A stretch of 39,671 nt of DNA from Hydrogenophilales bacterium CG_4_10_14_3_um_filter_63_21. Lineage in GTDB: Bacteria; Pseudomonadota; Gammaproteobacteria; Burkholderiales; Thiobacillaceae. The notes under the pieces were generated by a model, which was given only the letters and a program-made list of their open reading frames with translations, was not told where the DNA came from and did not search any database. Shown here in pieces: positions 1 to 7,515 of the stretch. The stretch's first letter is position 1; each line of letters opens with the position of its first letter. A program made the position numbers and the translations under genes. The DNA lies in contig PFJX01000132.1 in NCBI GenBank assembly GCA_002784045.1, positions 1 to 39,671 of the forward strand. Direction: 5' to 3'.

Positions 1-19
1 CCAACTCAAGACCACACCC

Positions 20-667
20 ATGAACATCACGCCCGAACAGATCAACGAATTCCTCAAGCTCAACCCGGATTTTTTTCTGGGCCACCCCGAACTTCTGACG
101 GAAATCACCGTGCCGCACCCTTACAGCGGCCAGGCGATTTCTCTGGGCGAGCGGCAGGTGCTGGCGCTGCGCGACAAGTCGCGTGGGTTGGAGATCAAAT
201 TGCGCGAGTTCATCCAGTTCGCCGAGGAGAACGACGCCATCGGCGACAAGCTGCACAAGCTTTCGTTGGACCTGATGCGCGCCAAGACCCTGGATGCGGC
301 CTTGCAGTCGTTTTACCTGAGGCTGTCCGAGAGCTTCTCGGTGCCACACACCGCCTTGCGTATCTGGACGGCGAATGCGCCGGATATGCCTGAATTCGCC
401 AAGGTGAGTGTGGACATTCAGGTGCTGGTCGAAGGGCTGAGCCAGCCGCAATGCGGCCCCGACGTGCCGGAGGAAGTGCGCGCCTGGTTCGGCGAGGTGG
501 GTGCGCATCAGAAGTCCTTCGCGCTGGCGCCGCTCAAGGAAGGCAATCTGACCGGCCTCATGGTGCTGGCCTCAGAAGACAGCAAGCGTTTCTATCCGGA
601 AATGGGCACCCTTTATTTGACCTGGCTGGCGGAACTGGGCGGCGCCGCCTGCGCCCGCTTCCTGTAG
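20..667 (+). CDS. DUF484 family protein
   Basis: This 215-residue protein matches the DUF484 family in length and layout. The N-terminal part (about residues 5-30, with NPDFFLGHPELL) is the family's typical start. A short helical stretch of about residues 45-85 follows, and the rest looks like a GAF-like domain. The biochemical role of the family is unknown. In many proteobacteria it lies between dapF and the recombinase gene xerC. Here the window opens just upstream, so dapF cannot be seen, and xerC does not follow: the dcw cluster does. The ATG at 20 is the first in frame. The stop codon TAG (665-667) lies inside a REP-type palindrome, so the extreme C-terminus may have been set by that repeat. 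I am confident of the family but not of any function. Confidence 0.85.
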   Translation: MNITPEQINEFLKLNPDFFLGHPELLTEITVPHPYSGQAISLGERQVLALRDKSRGLEIKLREFIQFAEENDAIGDKLHKLSLDLMRAKTLDAALQSFYLRLSESFSVPHTALRIWTANAPDMPEFAKVSVDIQVLVEGLSQPQCGPDVPEEVRAWFGEVGAHQKSFALAPLKEGNLTGLMVLASEDSKRFYPEMGTLYLTWLAELGGAACARFL

Positions 668-690
668 GAGCGGACCCTGTCCGCGCCTAC
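664..690. repeat. REP-type palindrome, GTAG class
   Basis: GTAGGAGCGGAC (664-675) and GTCCGCGCCTAC (679-690) form a 12-bp stem with one mismatch around a 3-base loop. A leading GTAG tetranucleotide next to a GC-rich hairpin is typical of REP elements moved by RAYT (TnpA-REP) proteins. It overlaps the stop codon of the DUF484 gene. A related core (GCGGAC-CGC-GTCCGC) occurs at 39440-39454. No RAYT gene is in the window. It could also help end transcription, but there is no T tract. The stretch 691-828 holds no gene that I can support, only short weak inverted repeats such as ACTTAA/TTAAGT near 714-734. Confidence 0.7.
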
Positions 691-828
691 CTCTCCCCCA
701 ATTCCCTCCTTCACTTAAAGTGGAACATTAAGTTCAGCTTCTAGGCTGTTCATTCAAAACAAACATTAGGCTATCCAGCCTGTCCTTCGTAAGTCCTTGA
801 GCCGATTGAAATTTTTCCCATTGCGTCC

Positions 829-858
829 TTGACGGTGGGGATTTGTGTTCTCTATAGT
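829..858 (+). promoter_or_regulatory. Sigma70-like promoter of the dcw cluster
   Basis: TTGACG at 829-834 is a good -35 box. TATAGT at 853-858 is a good -10 box at 18-bp spacing; read as CTATAG at 852-857 the spacing is 17. It lies about 65 bp before the mraZ start and is the only strong promoter-like pair seen between the DUF484 gene and mraZ. The -10 box abuts the MraZ-type repeats, which fits autoregulation. Only sequence inspection supports it. Confidence 0.65.
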
Positions 859-882
859 GGGAGTAAGTGGGAAATGGTGTGG
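836..882 (+). promoter_or_regulatory. MraZ operator: TGGGN direct repeats
   Basis: TGGGA at 858-862, TGGGA at 868-872 and the degenerate TGTGG at 878-882 stand at an exact 10-bp period, that is 5-base boxes with 5-base spacers. A further TGGGG lies at 836-840. MraZ of E. coli is known to bind TGGGN repeats separated by 5 bases upstream of its own operon and repress it. The spacing match and the location just downstream of the -10 box make this a convincing operator. Confidence 0.8.
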
Positions 883-922
883 ATTAGTGTCGCCCAGTGG
901 CCCACGGAGGAGAATACAAGGC

Positions 923-1396
923 ATGTTTACGGGATCAACGCAGATGGCGCTGGACGGGAAGGGCCGCTTGGCCATTCCCGCGCGCCTGCGTGAGCGCCTG
1001 GCTGGCATTTGCGGCGGGCATCTCGTCTTGACGGCGGACCCAACCAGCGGTTGCCTGCTGCTTTACCCCTATCCCGAGTGGGAAAAAATCGCGGCCAAAC
1101 TCAATGCGCTGCCTAGCCTGGATCCCATCGCCAAGGAGTTGAAGCGGCTGGTGATTGGTTCCGCCGAGGAAGTGGAGCCGGACGGCGCCGGCCGCATTCT
1201 GATTCCGCCGATGCTGCGCCGCTTCGCCAAGCTGGAAAAAAGCGTGGCGCTGGTGGGCCAGGGCGAAAAGTTCGAGCTTTGGGACGATGCCTCCTGGCAA
1301 GGCCGGCTCGAACAAGCCGCGCACTTTCCCGAACAACTGGCGGTGGCCGCGCGTGACGGCACCTTGTCCGAAGGCCTCAAAGGCTTTTCTCTGTGA
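923..1396 (+). CDS. mraZ: Transcriptional regulator and cell division protein MraZ
   Basis: MraZ is a SpoVT/AbrB-fold DNA-binding protein that represses the dcw operon it heads. The 157-residue product opens MFTGSTQMALDGKGRLAIPA, the canonical first domain, and repeats the fold in the second half (DGAGRILIPPMLRRFA, about residues 90-105); each half carries a D-x3-R-x2-IP type motif. I chose the ATG at 923 although the frame stays open upstream to 845, because it gives the conserved N-terminus and has GGAGGAG at 906-912. Its stop TGA at 1394-1396 overlaps a GTG at 1393, which was probably the ancestral rsmH start. The TGGGN operator upstream supports autoregulation. Confidence 0.95.
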   Translation: MFTGSTQMALDGKGRLAIPARLRERLAGICGGHLVLTADPTSGCLLLYPYPEWEKIAAKLNALPSLDPIAKELKRLVIGSAEEVEPDGAGRILIPPMLRRFAKLEKSVALVGQGEKFELWDDASWQGRLEQAAHFPEQLAVAARDGTLSEGLKGFSL

Positions 1397-1467
1397 ACGT
1401 GGAGGCCGTCCATGCCCGGCGCCGGGCCGTCCCAAGCCGGGCATTGCGCCCCCTCGGGGGGCAGTGA
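1393..1467 (+). other. Leader ORF: old rsmH start cut by a repeat
   Basis: A GTG at 1393 overlaps the mraZ stop and is in frame with rsmH. Its first seven codons read VNVEAVH. The bases that follow in rsmH today (LPVLL, from 1558) would continue this into a normal RsmH N-terminus. Instead the repeat array begins at 1414 and an in-frame TGA at 1465-1467 ends a 24-codon peptide. A second GTG at 1471 opens a similar 23-codon peptide ending at TGA 1537-1539, and a third GTG at 1543 opens rsmH. This looks like a broken leader left by repeat insertion; whether it is translated is inference. Confidence 0.5.
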
Positions 1468-1557
1468 AACGTGGGGGCCGTCCATGCCCAGCGCCGGGCC
1501 GTCCCAAGCCGGGCATTGCGCCCCCTCGGGGGGCAGTGAAACGTGGGGGCCGTCCAT
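1414..1557 (-). repeat. Two tandem 72-bp palindromic repeat units
   Basis: Units at 1414-1485 and 1486-1557 are each exactly 72 bp and appear to differ at one base (GCCCGGC versus GCCCAGC at their starts). Read on the minus strand each has hairpin A (GCCCCC-CGA-GGGGGC) and hairpin B, whose 15-base loop is TTGGGACGGCCCGGC between the arms ATGCCCGGC and GCCGGGCAT. The same loop and the same 72-bp length recur in murC. Each unit ends (plus strand) with GTGGGGGCCGTCCAT, nearly a copy of the host sequence at 1399-1413, so host flank has been duplicated with it. Each unit carries one TGA in the rsmH frame. Confidence 0.9.
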
Positions 1558-2481
1558 CTTCCCGTGTTGCTGGGGGAAGCCGTCGCCGCCCTCGATTTGA
1601 AGGCCGACGGGATTTACCTGGATGCCACCTTCGGGCGTGGCGGCCACAGCCGGGAAATTCTCAAGAAACTGGGGCCACAGGGCAGGTTGATCGCGCTGGA
1701 TCGCGATCCAGCGGCGGTGGCTGTAGGCAAGGCTTGGAGCGACGCGCGTTTCCAGATGGTGCATGCGCCGTTCTCGGACTTGGGCCGCGCGGCAAATGCG
1801 GCCGGCGTGGCAAAAGTGGACGGGGTGTTGTTCGACCTAGGGGTGTCCAGCCCACAGTTGGATGAGGCCATCCGGGGCTTCAGCTTTCGTTTCGACGCCC
1901 CGCTGGATATGCGCATGGATACCAGTTGCGGCATGACCGCCGCGGAGTGGTTGAACCAGGCGCCGATAGAGGAGATTGCCCAAGTTGTCAGGGACTATGG
2001 CGAAGAGCGGTTTGCTAAGCAGGTTGCGCGGGCGATTGCGCAAGCAAGAGCAATTGCGCCGATCACAACGACCCGCCAGCTCGCCGTCGTGGTCGCCGGC
2101 GCCGTGCGCACCCGCGAGCGTGGCCAAGACCCGGCGACGCGGACCTTTCAAGCTGTGCGGATTTTCATTAACCGCGAGCTTGAAGAGATTGAACAGGCGC
2201 TACCGCAAGGCGCCGCTTTGCTGAAGACGGGCGGACGCCTGGTAGTGATCAGCTTTCATTCCCTGGAAGACCGAATGGTGAAACAGTTCATGCGCCGCGA
2301 ATCGGCGGGCGAGCAGGTGCCGCTGGAGATTCCCTTGCCCGCCTCCGCCCTGCGCGGCGGCTGCTTGGCGCTGATCGGCCGGGCGGTGAAGCCCGGTGAG
2401 CGTGAATCCAGGGAAAACCCGCGCGCGCGCAGCGCCACCCTGCGAGTGGCCGAGCGCACGGAGGTGCCATGGTCAAACTGA
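1543..2481 (+). CDS. rsmH: 16S rRNA (cytosine(1402)-N(4))-methyltransferase RsmH
   Basis: RsmH (MraW) methylates N4 of C1402 in the 30S decoding centre with S-adenosylmethionine. The 312-residue product has [10 protein letters not shown] at the start, the SAM-binding motif [14 protein letters not shown] at about residues 28-41, [14 protein letters not shown] at about 96-109, and the C-terminal family motif [13 protein letters not shown]. The GTG at 1543 is the only in-frame start that preserves the HLPVLL region without crossing a stop, and it lies inside the second 72-bp repeat unit. The ribosome site is poor (a G run at 1528-1533). Expression may rely on coupling from mraZ or the leader peptides. 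The gene overlaps ftsL by 13 bases. Confidence 0.95.
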   Translation: MGAVHLPVLLGEAVAALDLKADGIYLDATFGRGGHSREILKKLGPQGRLIALDRDPAAVAVGKAWSDARFQMVHAPFSDLGRAANAAGVAKVDGVLFDLGVSSPQLDEAIRGFSFRFDAPLDMRMDTSCGMTAAEWLNQAPIEEIAQVVRDYGEERFAKQVARAIAQARAIAPITTTRQLAVVVAGAVRTRERGQDPATRTFQAVRIFINRELEEIEQALPQGAALLKTGGRLVVISFHSLEDRMVKQFMRRESAGEQVPLEIPLPASALRGGCLALIGRAVKPGERESRENPRARSATLRVAERTEVPWSN

Positions 2482-2744
2482 ACCTGATCCTGGTCGCGGT
2501 GTTGGTCGCCGGTGCACTCTTCGTCGTCTCGGCGCGCCACCAGGCACGCAAATTGTTTATGGCGTTGCAGACGGAACAGGCGCGCGCCCGCGCCCTGGAT
2601 GTGGAATGGGGCCAGTTGCAACTGGAGATTTCTACCTGGCTGATGCACAACCGCGTGGAAGAAGTGGCACGCGACCGCTTGAAAATGGCGGTACCCGACC
2701 CGAAGCGCATTTATGTCCTGCATGCGCAGGGAACGCAGCCGTGA
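2469..2744 (+). CDS. ftsL: Cell division protein FtsL
   Basis: FtsL is a small bitopic membrane protein that joins FtsB and FtsQ and helps activate FtsWI at the septum. The 91-residue product has a short cytoplasmic start, one membrane segment at about residues 5-22 ([17 protein letters not shown]) and a periplasmic coiled coil with spaced leucines (residues 28-65), ending in the family's [11 protein letters not shown]-type tail. The ATG at 2469 lies inside the rsmH 3' end. The gene stops before a 142-bp repeat-filled gap that separates it from ftsI, unusual in a cluster where most neighbours overlap. Confidence 0.92.
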   Translation: MVKLNLILVAVLVAGALFVVSARHQARKLFMALQTEQARARALDVEWGQLQLEISTWLMHNRVEEVARDRLKMAVPDPKRIYVLHAQGTQP

Positions 2745-2886
2745 GCGTTCCGCGCGGCCGCCCGAAGCAACACGAAGCCCCCCTCGGTGGGGTGAAGCGG
2801 GGGTTTCGCGGAGGACTGCTCCGCGCCCGTGGAACGGGCCGGCTGTGCCAAGCCGGCCCGGGTTCGCGTAGCGCAAGGGGGGCCAA
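2745..2886. repeat. Composite palindromic repeat between ftsL and ftsI
   Basis: This 142-bp gap holds no gene but several hairpins. CGGGCCGGCT (2835-2844) and AGCCGGCCCG (2851-2860) are a perfect 10-bp stem with a 6-base loop. CGCGGAG (2807-2813) and CTCCGCG (2819-2825) are a perfect 7-bp stem. C and G runs near 2778-2803 can also pair. The minus strand reads GCCCCCCTTGCGCTACGC, resembling GCCCCCACGCTACGC of the 72-bp family, so it may be a relative or a mosaic. It leaves only the G run at 2877-2882 as a ribosome site for ftsI. Transcription presumably reads through. Confidence 0.7.
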
Positions 2887-4632
2887 ATGATTCCGCTGCG
2901 CAAGAGCCACCCCCTGCTGCACCTGGACCTGCAACGCTGGCGCATGCGCCTGGCCTTGGCGCTGTTGTTCGGAGGTTTTGCCGCCTTGTCGATGCGCGCG
3001 GTCTACCTGCAAGCCTGGAACAACGATTTCCTCAACGAGGAAGGTGAAAAGCGGGTACAGCGGGTGGCGCCCATTCCCGCTTATCGCGGCGTGATCAGCG
3101 ACCGCCGTGGTGAGCCGGTGGCGGTGAGCACCCCGGTGGAAACGATCTGGTTCAACCCACGGCAGGCCAATCCCAGCCCGGCGCAAATCCAGTCGCTGGG
3201 CAACATTCTGGAGCGCGATCCCGCCCAGATCGCGCGTCTGTTTACCGACAAAAGCCGTGGTTTCATCTATCTGGAACGACAGCTTCCGCCGCCCAAGGCG
3301 AACCAGATCATGGCGCTCAATATGGCCGGCGTGTTCGGCAAGCCGGAATACCGCCGCTACTACCCGGCCGGTGAGGTCATGGCGCACGTGCTGGGCATGA
3401 CCGATCTCGACGACCGTGGCCAGGAAGGCATCGAACTGGCCTTCCAGTCGTGGCTGGCCGGCGAGGAGGGCAGAAAGCGCGTGGTGCGCGACCGCCTCGG
3501 CAACGTGGTGGAAGTGCTGGAGCAGATCAAGCCGCCAAAGCCGGGGCGAGACCTGGTGCTGAGCCTGAATCAGCACATCCAGTATCTCGCCTATCGCGAA
3601 CTCAACGATGCGGTGGAGAAGAACCGCGCCCGCGCCGGCTCCGTGGTGGTGCTCGACGCGCGCACTGGCGAGATCCTGGCGCTTGCCAACACCCCCAGCT
3701 TCAATCCCAACAGCCGATCGACCTATACCCCGGAGCGGGTACGCAACCGCGCGGTCACCGATGTGTTCGAGCCCGGTTCCACGATGAAGCCGCTAATGGT
3801 CGCCGCCGCCCTGGATGCGCATGTCGTCGCCCCGCAAACCCCCATCGACACCGGCCCGGGCTGGTTCATCATCGGCGACAAGAAAATCACCGACACCCAT
3901 CCCAAGGGCGTGCTGACCGTCGCCCAGGCCATCCAGCTTTCCAGCAACGTGGCCGCCGCCAAAATCGCTCTGGAAATGCGGGGTGAGGACTACTGGCGAT
4001 TGCTCACCCGCGCCGGCCTCGGGGCGCCGCCACAGTCCGGCTTGCCCGGCGAGGTCAATGGTCGTCTGCGCCCGTTCGCCACCTGGCGGCCGATCGAGAA
4101 AGCCACGATGGCTTACGGCTACGGGCTCTCCGTCAGCCTGTTGCAACTGGCACATGCCTATACCGCCTTCGCCAACGCGGGCGTCATGCCCGCGCTGACC
4201 ACGCTGCGCCGCGAAGGCACCGCCAGCGGGGTGCGCGTCATGACCGCTGATACCGCCCGGGAAGTGCTGGCCATGCTGGAATTGGTTACCCAGAACGGCG
4301 GCACCGCGCCGATGGCGCGCGTGGCGGGTTACCGTGTCGCTGGCAAGACCGGCACCGCGCACAAGTTCAGGATCAACGGTGGCGGTTATGAGCCGGACAA
4401 ATACGTGAGTTCCTTCGTCGGTCTGGCGCCGGCCTCCAATCCGCGCCTGGTGGTGGCGGTGATGATCGACGAGCCGGGTGGCCGCGATTACTACGGCGGC
4501 CTGATTGCCGCCCCGGTGTTCTCACGGGTCATGGCGGGTGCACTGCGCTTCATGGCGCTGCCGCCGGATACCTCATTCGACAGCGACAGCGCCCCGCCGG
4601 GCGAGGCGCCCGTGGTGGCGGAATCGGTGTGA
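2887..4632 (+). CDS. ftsI: Septal peptidoglycan transpeptidase FtsI (PBP3)
   Basis: FtsI is the class B penicillin-binding protein that cross-links septal peptidoglycan with the FtsW glycosyltransferase. The 581-residue product has a short cytoplasmic start, one membrane anchor (about residues 20-38), a pedestal domain with R-G-x-I-x-DRRGEPVAVS near residues 67-80, and a transpeptidase domain. The three active-site motifs are visible: SxxK at S298-K301 (GSTMK), SSN at 352-354 and KTG at 487-489. The length is normal. The ATG at 2887 follows a G-rich stretch that belongs to the upstream repeat. The stop TGA overlaps the murE ATG by one base. Confidence 0.96.
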   Translation: MIPLRKSHPLLHLDLQRWRMRLALALLFGGFAALSMRAVYLQAWNNDFLNEEGEKRVQRVAPIPAYRGVISDRRGEPVAVSTPVETIWFNPRQANPSPAQIQSLGNILERDPAQIARLFTDKSRGFIYLERQLPPPKANQIMALNMAGVFGKPEYRRYYPAGEVMAHVLGMTDLDDRGQEGIELAFQSWLAGEEGRKRVVRDRLGNVVEVLEQIKPPKPGRDLVLSLNQHIQYLAYRELNDAVEKNRARAGSVVVLDARTGEILALANTPSFNPNSRSTYTPERVRNRAVTDVFEPGSTMKPLMVAAALDAHVVAPQTPIDTGPGWFIIGDKKITDTHPKGVLTVAQAIQLSSNVAAAKIALEMRGEDYWRLLTRAGLGAPPQSGLPGEVNGRLRPFATWRPIEKATMAYGYGLSVSLLQLAHAYTAFANAGVMPALTTLRREGTASGVRVMTADTAREVLAMLELVTQNGGTAPMARVAGYRVAGKTGTAHKFRINGGGYEPDKYVSSFVGLAPASNPRLVVAVMIDEPGGRDYYGGLIAAPVFSRVMAGALRFMALPPDTSFDSDSAPPGEAPVVAESV

Positions 4633-6185
4633 TGGACCCCAACGCCGTGATCTCGCACCTCATTGCCCAGTTGCGCGCCCTGGCCCCCGCCGCCCGCGGC
4701 ATGTGCGCCGACAGCCGGCGCCTGGCGGCGGGCGACGTATTTCTCGCCTACCCTGGCGGCGTCCATGACGGCCGCGCGCATATCGCCGCCGCGATTCGCG
4801 CCGGCGCCGCCGCCGTGCTGTGGGAACCGGCTAACCATATCTGGCAAGCCGGAGCGATTGCCAACCTGCCCGTCGCCGGTTTGCGGGAACAGGCCGCCGG
4901 TCTTGCCGCCGCCTGGTACGGTCAGCCCTCGCGGCACTTGTGGATGACTGGCATCACCGGCACCAACGGCAAGACCTCGGTCGCGCACTGGCTGTCCGCC
5001 GCCTGGACCCGGCTCGGGCGCAGGACGGCGGCCATCGGCACCCTCGGCAACGGCTTCCCCGGCGCATTGCAAGTCGCTAGCCACACCACCCCCGACGCGG
5101 TCAGTCTGCAAGTCCTGCTGGCCGGTTATCGCGATCTCGGCGCCGAAGGCGTGGCGATGGAAGTCTCCTCGCATGGCCTTGAACAGGGCCGCGTCGAAGG
5201 CGTGGCGTTCGACGTGGCGGTACTGACCAACCTGACACAGGATCATCTCGACTACCACGGTGACATGGCCAGCTATGCCGCCGCCAAGGCGCGCCTGTTC
5301 GCCTGGCCCGGCCTGAAGTGGGCGGTGCTCAACGCGGATGACGAACTCGGTGTTTCCCTGGAACGGCAACTGCGTGGCGGCGCGACTCGGGTGCTGAGCT
5401 ACGGGTTGGATAGGGTGCCCCCACGCTCGCAAAACCCGCTCGCTGCTCCCCGAGGGGGCGCAATGCCCGACTTGGGGCGGCCCGGCGCCGGGCATGGCGG
5501 CGACCTCCGCGCACGAATCCTGCGCGCCGACCGGAATGGGCTGCGCATGGAAATCGTCAGCCCTTGGGGCATGGGTGAATTGGCAAGCCCTCTGCTCGGT
5601 GAGTTCAACGCTTACAACTTGCTCGCCGCGCTCGGCGCCCTGCTCGCCGGTGGTGTGAAACTGGATGACGCGCTGGCCGCGCTGGCGAAGGCCGAGGCGG
5701 TACCGGGGCGGATGCAAAAGCTGGCAAGTGGAGCTGGGGAGCCCACGGTGATCGTCGATTTCGCCCATACCCCGGATGCCTTGGACAAGGTGTTGGCGGC
5801 GCTCAAGCCGCTCACCCGCGGCAAGCTGGTATGCGTGTTCGGCTGTGGCGGCGGCCGCGACCGGACCAAGCGGCCGTTGATGGGCGCGGCGGTGGCGGCG
5901 CGCGCCGATGTGGCCATCGTCACCAGCGACAACCCGCGCCATGAAGACCCGGCGGACATCATCGCCGACATCCTCGCCGGCATGCCGCCCGCCCAGTCCG
6001 CCAGCGTCGATCGCCGCGCGGCGATCCGCGCGGCGATCCAGGACGCCGGCCCGGAAGACATCGTCGTGCTGGCCGGCAAAGGACATGAGTCCTACCAGGA
6101 AATCAATGGCGTGAAGTACCCCTTCTCGGATCTGGAAGAAGCGCAAAAAGCGCTTGCGGAAAGGAACACCCATGCGCTTGCATGA
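4632..6185 (+). CDS. murE: UDP-MurNAc-tripeptide synthetase MurE (meso-DAP adding)
   Basis: MurE adds meso-diaminopimelate to UDP-MurNAc-L-Ala-D-Glu using ATP in the cytoplasm. The product is 517 residues from the ATG at 4632; a GTG one codon earlier is an alternative. The P-loop GTNGKTS begins at residue 110 (K114), and the DNPR motif of DAP-specific enzymes is present (SDNPRHEDP). Family members are nearer 490-500 residues: an extra stretch of about 27 residues (near residues 262-289, containing SQNPLAAPRGGAMPDLG) coincides with a palindromic repeat at 5417-5495. It lies between YGLD and ARILRADRNG, probably a surface loop in the central domain, so the enzyme could still work. The 3' end overlaps murF by 14 bases. 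Confidence 0.95.
   Translation: MDPNAVISHLIAQLRALAPAARGMCADSRRLAAGDVFLAYPGGVHDGRAHIAAAIRAGAAAVLWEPANHIWQAGAIANLPVAGLREQAAGLAAAWYGQPSRHLWMTGITGTNGKTSVAHWLSAAWTRLGRRTAAIGTLGNGFPGALQVASHTTPDAVSLQVLLAGYRDLGAEGVAMEVSSHGLEQGRVEGVAFDVAVLTNLTQDHLDYHGDMASYAAAKARLFAWPGLKWAVLNADDELGVSLERQLRGGATRVLSYGLDRVPPRSQNPLAAPRGGAMPDLGRPGAGHGGDLRARILRADRNGLRMEIVSPWGMGELASPLLGEFNAYNLLAALGALLAGGVKLDDALAALAKAEAVPGRMQKLASGAGEPTVIVDFAHTPDALDKVLAALKPLTRGKLVCVFGCGGGRDRTKRPLMGAAVAARADVAIVTSDNPRHEDPADIIADILAGMPPAQSASVDRRAAIRAAIQDAGPEDIVVLAGKGHESYQEINGVKYPFSDLEEAQKALAERNTHALA
5417..5495 (+). repeat. Palindromic repeat inserted in frame in murE
   Basis: The order is GCCCCCACG, then CTGCTCCCCGAGGGGGC (hairpin A with one T-G pair), then hairpin B: ATGCCCGAC, loop TTGGGGCGGCCCGGC, GCCGGGCAT. 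The loop differs by one base from that of the rsmH and murC units, and one arm is degenerate (GAC for GGC). It is a single copy with an extra CTCGCAAAACCCG-like stretch after the first block, and no unit-sized tandem copy follows. It contains no stop in the murE frame. The exact ends are uncertain because the uninserted ancestor is not known. Confidence 0.8.
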
Positions 6186-7515
6186 AGCCGCTTTGGCCCT
6201 CGATGCGCGCGCCGTGGGCGAAGACGTGGAATTCCACGCGGTATCCAGCGACAGCCGCGCGCTACCCGCCGGCTGCCTTTTCGTGGCCCTGAAAGGGCCG
6301 CGCTTCGATGGCCACGCTTATGCGGCTCAAGCACTTCGAGAAGGTGCCGCCGCCGTGATGGTGGCGGCCAGCGCCAATCTCGATGCTTCGCCCGCGCTGG
6401 TGGTCGATGACACCCGCATCGGCCTGGGGCGGCTCGCCGCCTGGCAGCGCTCGCGGATGCCAGCGCGGCTGGCTGCCATCACCGGCAGCAATGGCAAGAC
6501 CACGGTGAAGGAAATGCTCGCCGCCATCTGCGTGGCGGCGGCCGGGGAGAGCGCCGTGCTCGCCACCGCCGGCAATCTCAATAACGACATCGGCATGCCC
6601 CTCACCTTGTTGAAGTTGGCGCCCCAACACCGCTATGCCGCCATCGAAATGGGCATGAACCACCCCGGCGAAATCGCCACCCTGAGCGAGATTGCCCACC
6701 CCGATGTGGCCTTGGTCAACAACGCCCTGCGCGCCCACCTGGAAGGCCTCGGCAGCGTCGCGGCGGTGGCGCGCGCCAAGGGCGAAATCTACGCCGGCCT
6801 GAAAGAGGGCGGCATCGCCATCGTCAACGCCGACGACCCCCATGCCGATCTGTGGCGAAAAATGGCCGGCGGCCACCAGGTGCTGAGCTTCGGCTTCGCG
6901 GAAGGCGCCGACGTGCACATCACCCCTGACGCCTCACGCCTCACGCTCAAAACGCCTGCCGGGCGCATCGAAACCACCTTGCGAGTCCCCGGCATCCACA
7001 ACCTGCGCAACGCCGCCGCCGCCGCCGCCGCCGCGCTGGCGCTGGGCATATCGGTGGACGCGGTGGCGCGCGGCCTGGCTGCCTATGCCGGCAGCAAGGG
7101 GCGTCTACAAGTTCATCCCTGCATCCTCGGTGCCACCCTGATCGACGACACCTACAACGCCAATCCCGATTCCGTGGCCGCCGCCATTCAGGTGCTGGCG
7201 GCGCGGCCGGGCCTGCGCATCCTGGTGCTGGGCGATATGGGCGAACTCGGGGCCACCGCCGCCGCGTTGCATCGGGAAGTGGGCGAGCGTGCTCGCGCCG
7301 CCGGCATCGACCGCCTGCTCTGCCTGGGCGAACTGTCGCTCAACACGGTTCAAGGGTTCGGCAAGGGGGCGATGCACTTCGAACGCATCGAGGAACTGCT
7401 GGCGGAAATCGAATGCGCTCTTGATGTGGATGTGACCGTGCTGGTCAAGGGCTCTCGGTTCATGAAGATGGAACGGGTGGTGCAGTCGTTCATGGAGAAC
7501 CAAACATGCTCCTGA
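6172..7515 (+). CDS. murF: UDP-MurNAc-pentapeptide synthetase MurF
   Basis: MurF adds the D-Ala-D-Ala dipeptide made by Ddl to UDP-MurNAc-tripeptide, the last cytoplasmic precursor step. The product is 447 residues, usual for the family. The P-loop GSNGKTT is at residues 105-111 (K109). [12 protein letters not shown] and the C-terminal [10 protein letters not shown] and LGDMGELG motifs are typical of MurF. I chose the ATG at 6172 rather than the in-frame start at 6154 because GGAAAGGA ends about 8 bases upstream of it and the N-terminus [10 protein letters not shown] fits the family. It overlaps murE by 14 bases and mraY by 10, so translation is probably coupled. Confidence 0.95.
   Translation: MRLHEAALALDARAVGEDVEFHAVSSDSRALPAGCLFVALKGPRFDGHAYAAQALREGAAAVMVAASANLDASPALVVDDTRIGLGRLAAWQRSRMPARLAAITGSNGKTTVKEMLAAICVAAAGESAVLATAGNLNNDIGMPLTLLKLAPQHRYAAIEMGMNHPGEIATLSEIAHPDVALVNNALRAHLEGLGSVAAVARAKGEIYAGLKEGGIAIVNADDPHADLWRKMAGGHQVLSFGFAEGADVHITPDASRLTLKTPAGRIETTLRVPGIHNLRNAAAAAAAALALGISVDAVARGLAAYAGSKGRLQVHPCILGATLIDDTYNANPDSVAAAIQVLAARPGLRILVLGDMGELGATAAALHREVGERARAAGIDRLLCLGELSLNTVQGFGKGAMHFERIEELLAEIECALDVDVTVLVKGSRFMKMERVVQSFMENQTCS

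Noticed and set aside
845-922. N-terminal extension of MraZ from an ATG at 845
   Set aside because: It would overlap the promoter and operator, and the conserved MraZ N-terminus begins at 923 with a ribosome site before it.
4491-6173. Long minus-strand open frame of about 560 codons opposite ftsI and murE
   Set aside because: It mirrors strong plus-strand genes with full family motifs. High GC content leaves the opposite strand open; the translation is rich in Gly, Arg and His with no domain.
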